64,000 nt of DNA from Devosia sp. YR412 (GTDB lineage Bacteria; Pseudomonadota; Alphaproteobacteria; Rhizobiales; Devosiaceae). The stretch lies in assembly GCF_900110945.1 (NCBI RefSeq), contig NZ_FOFL01000001.1, forward strand, positions 434,001-498,000, read 5' to 3'. Each line of letters starts with the position of its first letter. The stretch's first letter is position 1. Positions 59,376 through 64,000 of this stretch are shown here, piece after piece. Made by a program: the position numbers and the translations under genes. A model generated the notes under the pieces. That model worked only from the letters and a program-made list of their open reading frames with translations. It ran no database searches and was not told the origin of the DNA.

Positions 59376-61232
59376 TTGACCACCGACAAGGCTGGCCGCG
59401 TCCATTCACGCGGCGATGCACAGGCACATGTCGCCGCAGCCCATCTGGGCAAGGGACAAAGCCCATTGCTGCGGATCACCCTCTATTCGCTGCGTCATCC
59501 CTGGCAGGCCAGTTTTGCGGTCGGCGCCACCATCATTGCCTCGGTGCTGCAATTGTTGATCCCGCGGTTGCTCGGCCATGCGGTCGATCAGGCCCAGGGC
59601 ATTCTGGCGGCGGGTGCCGAAGGTGCGCAACAGGCGCTGTTCTGGAGCGCAATGACACTGCTCGGCGTCTCGGTGGCACGCGGCTTTTTCACGCTGGTGC
59701 AGAACTATTATTCGGAAAGCGTCGGCCACCACGTCGGCTACGAGCTGCGGCTGGCCTTCTACGACAAGGTGCAGCGCCTCTCCTATTCCTATCACGACAA
59801 GGTCCATACCGGCGATCTGATCACCATCGGCTTGCTCGATCTCGACGGGCTGCGCATGTTCTTTGCTACCGGCCTGGTGCGCATGGTGCTGCTGACCATT
59901 TTGATCGGTGTCGGCGCCTGGATGCTGCTGACCACCGACGTCCTGCTGGGCCTGTTGGCGCTGAGCTTTGTGCCCTTCGTCGCCTGGCGCTCCTCTGCCG
60001 CCCAGCTCAAGCTGCGCGGCACCTGGTTCGTGCTGCAGAAAAAGCTCTCGGCGCTGACCCGGGTGATGGAAGAAAACCTCGGCGGTATCCGCGTCGTCCG
60101 CGCCTTCTCTGGCCAGAAATTTGAAATGGCCAAGTTCGACGAGGCCAGCAAGGAAGCGCTCGACCTGTCGCATGAGCGTGTGCATATCCGTGTCCGCAAC
60201 ACGTCCATGATGACGTTCTCCTTCTTCGCTGCCATGGGCCTCGTGCTTTGGTTCGGCGGCAACAAGGTCATATCCGGCGAGATGACCGTCGGCACGCTGT
60301 CGAGCTTTCTGACCTTCATGACCATATTGCAGATGCCGGTGCGCCAGCTCGGCATGCTGGTCAATTCCTTCGCCCGCGCCTCGACTTGCGGTGACCGCTT
60401 CTATGGCTTTCTCGACGAGCCTATCGACATTGCCGACGCGCCCGGCGTCGCCGATCTCAAGGTCACCGAGGGGACGCTGCGCTTCGAGGACGTGCATTTC
60501 ACCTATCCCGGCGCCAATCATCCGACGCTGGATGGCGTCTCGTTCGAGGCGCGCGCCGGCCAGACCATCGGCATTGTCGGTGCGCCGGGCAGCGGCAAGT
60601 CGACCCTCGCCCACCTCATTCCTCGCTTTTACGACGTCACCTCCGGCCGCATCACCATCGATGGCCAGGATGTCGGCCAGGTCTCGCTGCAGTCGCTGCG
60701 CCGCTCGGTTGCCGTGGTGCAGCAGGACAGCTTCCTGTTCACCACCACGATCGAGAACAACATCGCCTATGGCGATCCCTGGTCCAAGGAAACCAAGATC
60801 GAAAAGGCCGCCGAAAGCGCCCAGCTGCACAATTACATCATGGGCCTGCCGGCCGGTTACGACACCGTCGTCGGCGAGCGCGGCGTCTCCCTTTCCGGTG
60901 GCCAGCGCCAGCGCCTGTCGATCGCCCGCAGCCTGGTGCTCAAGCCCGCTGTGATGGTGTTCGACGATTCCACCGCCGCCATCGATGCCGGCACCGAGCA
61001 CCGCATCCGCTCTGCCATGCGCCGCTATGCCAGCAACCGTGTCACCCTGATCATCAGCCACCGGCTGAGCTCGCTGATGCATGCCGACATGATCCTCTTC
61101 CTCGATGGTGGCCAGATCGTCGAACGCGGCAGCCACGAGGAACTGCTGGCCAAGGGCGGGCGCTATCGCGCGCTTTATGATCTGCAGACCCGTCCCAGCG
61201 ACGACCTCGAAATCGGGAGCGCCGCCCAATGA
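59376..61232 (+). CDS. Heterodimeric ABC exporter subunit 1 (degenerate Walker B)
   Basis: A 618-residue half-transporter: six membrane helices (about 35-325) with VMEENLGGIRVVRAFSGQKF, then an ATPase domain. Walker A GAPGSGKST (402-410), signature LSGGQ (506-510) and Walker B MVFDDS, in which D531 replaces the catalytic Glu; switch ISHRLSS is intact. This subunit therefore has a degenerate catalytic carboxylate but an intact signature. TTG 59376 start. It overlaps subunit 2 by 4 bases (ATGA). Substrate probably a lipid or hydrophobic drug. Confidence 0.92.
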   Translation: MTTDKAGRVHSRGDAQAHVAAAHLGKGQSPLLRITLYSLRHPWQASFAVGATIIASVLQLLIPRLLGHAVDQAQGILAAGAEGAQQALFWSAMTLLGVSVARGFFTLVQNYYSESVGHHVGYELRLAFYDKVQRLSYSYHDKVHTGDLITIGLLDLDGLRMFFATGLVRMVLLTILIGVGAWMLLTTDVLLGLLALSFVPFVAWRSSAAQLKLRGTWFVLQKKLSALTRVMEENLGGIRVVRAFSGQKFEMAKFDEASKEALDLSHERVHIRVRNTSMMTFSFFAAMGLVLWFGGNKVISGEMTVGTLSSFLTFMTILQMPVRQLGMLVNSFARASTCGDRFYGFLDEPIDIADAPGVADLKVTEGTLRFEDVHFTYPGANHPTLDGVSFEARAGQTIGIVGAPGSGKSTLAHLIPRFYDVTSGRITIDGQDVGQVSLQSLRRSVAVVQQDSFLFTTTIENNIAYGDPWSKETKIEKAAESAQLHNYIMGLPAGYDTVVGERGVSLSGGQRQRLSIARSLVLKPAVMVFDDSTAAIDAGTEHRIRSAMRRYASNRVTLIISHRLSSLMHADMILFLDGGQIVERGSHEELLAKGGRYRALYDLQTRPSDDLEIGSAAQ

Positions 61233-63130
61233 GCGTGATGGAAGACGAAGAAGACCGCGAAACCGCCAGCTTTCCCGGCCAGCGCCCGCCGCGCGCCAGC
61301 GTCGGTTCGCACCGCATCGAAGAGGAAATCTTCGGCAAGGCCTATGACCCGCGCACCGTCCGCCGCATCTGGGCCTTCGTCGAACCCTATCGGCTGAAAA
61401 TTTACCTCTCGGTCGCCGCCGTGCTGGTCTTCACCGCGACGCAGCTGGCTATTCCGCTGATCATCGGCCGCGCCATCGATAGCGGCATGATAGAGGGTGG
61501 CAATACCACCAACCTGCTCTGGGCCGTGGTCGGCTTCGCGGCCGTGGTGGTGGTCAATTATGCCGCCTCCTGGATCCAGGAAAGCCAGGTCGGGCAGGTG
61601 GCCGAACACGTGCTGTTCGACATGCGCCGCGCCATGTTCAGCCAGTTGCAGCGCGTCTCGCTCAGCTTCATGGACAAGACCGAAGTCGGCCGCCTGATGA
61701 GCCGCCTGCAGGGCGACGTCAATTCCATGCAGGAATTCTTGGAAACCTCGGTGATCTCGGTCGGCGACATGGTGCTGCTGGTCGGCATTGTCGTCGTGCT
61801 GCTGTCGCTGGATTTCCGCCTCGGCCTGCTGACGCTGTCGACCATGCCGGTGCTCTTCGTGGTCCGCATCTTCTGGCTGCCGCCCGCCAAGCGCGCCTTC
61901 TGGGCGGCGCATGAGACCAATTCGATCACCGCCGGCGCCATGGCCGAGGGCATCAACGGCGTGCGCACCGTGCAGAATCTCGATCGCCAGAAGGTCAATT
62001 TCGACCTCTATGACGACAAGGCCTTCAATAACCTCCAGACCCAGTTGACCGGCTCGCGCTTCGCCCAGGTCATGGTGCCCATCGTCGACAGCCTCACCGG
62101 CATCGCCATGGCCATTGTCGTGGTGGTCGGCGGCTCGCTGGTGCTCAATGGCAGCCTCGAGATCGGCGTCATCGTCGCCTTCATCTTCTATATCCAGCGC
62201 TTCTTCGACCCGATCCGCTCGCTGACCATGCAATATTCGATCATGCAGCGCGCCATGACCTCGGGCCGCCGCATCACCGAAGTGCTCGATGTCCCGTCCT
62301 CGATCAATGACAAGCCCGATGCCGTCACGCTGGACCGCAGCATGGACGGCTCGGTCGAATTCCGCGACGTGGTCTTCGGCTATCACCCCGACCGCCCGGT
62401 GCTGAAGAATGTCAGCTTCACCGTCCTGCCCGGCGAAACCGTCGCTCTGGTCGGTCCCACCGGTTCCGGCAAGACCTCGGCCATGTCACTGGTGCATCGC
62501 TTCTACGAAGTGGACTCCGGCGCCGTGCTGGTCGGCGGCCATGACGTGCGCGACGTGACCCAGGAGTCGCTGGGCGAACAGGTCGCCATGGTGCTGCAGG
62601 AGCCCTTCCTGTTCACCGGCTCGATCTTTGACAACATCCGCTACAACAAGGCGTCCGCCACCCGCGAACAGGTCATCAATGCCGCCGTCGCAGTCGGCGC
62701 GCATGATTTCATCATGCGCATCCCCGGCGATTACGACAGCATTCTCGAACAGCGCGGCTCCAACCTCTCCCTCGGCCAGCGCCAGCTGCTGAGCTTTGCC
62801 CGCGCCCTCGTCGCCGATGCCAAAATCCTCGTCCTCGATGAGGCCACCGCCAATATCGACTCCTATACCGAGCGCCAGATCCAGAAGGCCCTGCTCACGC
62901 TGCTCGAAGGCCGTACTGGCATGGTCATCGCCCACCGCCTCGCCACCATCCGCGGCGCCGACCGCATCATCGTGCTGCAGAACGGCGAGCTGATCGAGAC
63001 CGGCAATCACGACGAGCTGATGGAAAAGAACGGCCTCTATTCCAAGCTCTACAACATGAACTACGCCAGCTTCGACGACATTCCCGACGAACTGGTTACC
63101 CAGGCCAATGCGAAAGCGGCGAGCACCTGA
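61229..63130 (+). CDS. Heterodimeric ABC exporter subunit 2 (degenerate signature)
   Basis: A 633-residue half-transporter with six helices (about 50-340), FLETSVISVGDMVLLVGIVV among them, and a C-terminal ATPase: Walker A GPTGSGKTS (409-417), Walker B VLDEATANID with the catalytic E538, but a degenerate signature LSLGQ (513-517) in place of LSGGQ; switch His in VIAHRLAT. Paired with subunit 1, the LSLGQ faces the degenerate D531 site and the intact E538 faces LSGGQ. Typical of TM287/288- or LmrCD-type exporters. Confidence 0.93.
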   Translation: MSVMEDEEDRETASFPGQRPPRASVGSHRIEEEIFGKAYDPRTVRRIWAFVEPYRLKIYLSVAAVLVFTATQLAIPLIIGRAIDSGMIEGGNTTNLLWAVVGFAAVVVVNYAASWIQESQVGQVAEHVLFDMRRAMFSQLQRVSLSFMDKTEVGRLMSRLQGDVNSMQEFLETSVISVGDMVLLVGIVVVLLSLDFRLGLLTLSTMPVLFVVRIFWLPPAKRAFWAAHETNSITAGAMAEGINGVRTVQNLDRQKVNFDLYDDKAFNNLQTQLTGSRFAQVMVPIVDSLTGIAMAIVVVVGGSLVLNGSLEIGVIVAFIFYIQRFFDPIRSLTMQYSIMQRAMTSGRRITEVLDVPSSINDKPDAVTLDRSMDGSVEFRDVVFGYHPDRPVLKNVSFTVLPGETVALVGPTGSGKTSAMSLVHRFYEVDSGAVLVGGHDVRDVTQESLGEQVAMVLQEPFLFTGSIFDNIRYNKASATREQVINAAVAVGAHDFIMRIPGDYDSILEQRGSNLSLGQRQLLSFARALVADAKILVLDEATANIDSYTERQIQKALLTLLEGRTGMVIAHRLATIRGADRIIVLQNGELIETGNHDELMEKNGLYSKLYNMNYASFDDIPDELVTQANAKAAST

Positions 63131-63206
63131 AAGTCTTGCCGCACAATAATATTCTGCCGCCGTCCGGATCAGGATGCTAGACGGTCTCACCTTGGGAGAG
63201 ATCCAT

Positions 63207-64000
63207 ATGCGCCTTGTCCTTGTCATAGCTCTGCTGCTGTCCACTGCACCGGCCTTTGCCGCCGACGCGGTCATTTACAAGGGCACGTTGGGAGGCAAGG
63301 ACATTGTCGTCGAGCTGACCGATCCGTCGGCCGACCAGGTGGTTGGGCGCTACAGCTATCTGTCCCAGGGCGGCGACATTCCCTTGAGCTCGGTCGATAC
63401 CAGCGAAGGCGTGGTCACGCTTGCAGAAGAAGCGCCCTGCACCGAAACCACCTGCGTCTTTGATGACAATTACGAGATCGTCGAGGTGCCCATCGGCGCC
63501 CACTGGCAGCTGCGCGTCAAGGACGACGGCAGCATCACCGGTGGCTGGAACCCGGCCGACGGCAGCGCCGTGCTCGATATCGAACTGACCGAAGTGGCCC
63601 GTCGCACGCTGCCCGAAGACATGGCCATCACTCCTGCTGATCTGGCCGATAGCGCCTGGGTCGCCTCCTATGACAATCCGGCCGCCTTCTCGCGTGACAG
63701 CGCGCCTTATGATTTTGCCAAGATGGACGTCGCGCTAACCGAGGGTCCGACCCGGACCATGGACGGCAATAGCTATCGCGACGTGATCGATCCGCGCTCC
63801 AAATTCCCTTTCCCGCGCGTCGTTGCCTTTGCCGACGGCAGCCCGGTTGAGGCCGCCAATACACGGCTGGCTGCGCGCCACGCCCAGATCAACATGAGCG
63901 CCTTTGCCTGCCTGTCCAAGGCCTATGCCGGCCTCGGCTATCGGGACGGCATGGGCGGTGGCGGCCTCGGCGATTTCGATGGCGAAAGCATCGAGATTGC
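63207..64000 (+). CDS. Secreted protein of unknown function, cut by window end
   Basis: Open from ATG 63207 (ribosome site gggaga) to the window end, at least 264 residues. A clear Sec signal peptide (MRLVLVIALLLSTAPAFA-A) is followed by a beta-rich region with a likely disulfide (APCTETTCVFDD). No family recognised. A window-end fragment, so the stop and true length are unknown. It follows the ABC exporter by 76 bases on the same strand. Confidence 0.85.
   Translation, partial: MRLVLVIALLLSTAPAFAADAVIYKGTLGGKDIVVELTDPSADQVVGRYSYLSQGGDIPLSSVDTSEGVVTLAEEAPCTETTCVFDDNYEIVEVPIGAHWQLRVKDDGSITGGWNPADGSAVLDIELTEVARRTLPEDMAITPADLADSAWVASYDNPAAFSRDSAPYDFAKMDVALTEGPTRTMDGNSYRDVIDPRSKFPFPRVVAFADGSPVEAANTRLAARHAQINMSAFACLSKAYAGLGYRDGMGGGGLGDFDGESIEI

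Noticed and set aside
1..64000. CRISPR arrays, complete insertion sequences or transposases, rRNA genes
   Set aside because: No regularly spaced repeat arrays, no transposase-like protein and no rRNA sequence were seen on either strand.

Overview
The window reads as chromosomal DNA of a GC-rich alphaproteobacterium of the order Hyphomicrobiales. The grounds are the gene order rpmH-rnpA-yidC-engB, a bcsN-type cellulose operon, several large sugar ABC-transporter clusters of rhizobial type, and GC-rich dispersed intergenic palindromes. Devosia or a close relative is my best guess, but no 16S rRNA or other species marker lies in the window.

Layout. 0-8.1 kb is housekeeping: an exported MsrB, a class I glutamine amidotransferase, a DUF1801 protein, the rpmH-rnpA-yidC-engB block (minus strand), a pyridine nucleotide-disulfide oxidoreductase homologue without its redox cysteines, and an orphan sensor kinase. 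8.2-10.9 kb holds three tRNA-Arg genes (ACG, TCT, CCG) that together can read all six arginine codons, decayed tRNA-like sequence, a near-perfect terminator, and then a small accessory segment with an orphan protein carrying a HEPN-like RxxxxH motif and a family of GACCCAA...TTGG repeats. 10.9-19.4 kb is a five-gene cellulose synthesis operon (bcsN-bcsA-bcsB-bcsZ-bcsK-like) with tight overlaps. 19.7-26.7 kb has a GST-like protein, an RND efflux pair, and a LysR regulator divergent from an epimerase-like gene.

26.7-31.0 kb carries class Ia ribonucleotide reductase nrdAB (minus strand). Its leader contains a clear cobalamin riboswitch and, just upstream, a perfect 16-bp palindromic NrdR box. 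This is the strongest regulatory find in the window: a B12-independent RNR that is apparently shut down when B12 is plentiful. 31.6-41.1 kb is a sugar or polyol catabolic island: a GntR regulator, three dehydrogenases, a ribose/fructose-type ABC importer, an M81 (MlrC-like) protein and an MFS carrier. 41.4-51.1 kb looks like an amino-sugar oligosaccharide island: a Gfo/Idh/MocA oxidoreductase, a complete MalFGK-type importer, an RpiR regulator and a cytoplasmic GH20 hexosaminidase. 51.3-55.2 kb has a second M81 gene divergent from a RidA-SDR-D-threonine-aldolase-like operon, a coherent but unassigned pathway. 55.2-64 kb has a 3-methyladenine glycosylase, RecQ, a membrane acyltransferase-like protein with a Cys-rich tail, a heterodimeric ABC exporter with one degenerate and one intact ATP site, and a secreted protein cut by the window end.

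Across the window, stem-loops sit beside both periplasmic binding-protein genes, and three copies of one GC-rich intergenic repeat (plus two of other types) sit between operons. All assignments come from reading the sequence; no database search was run.
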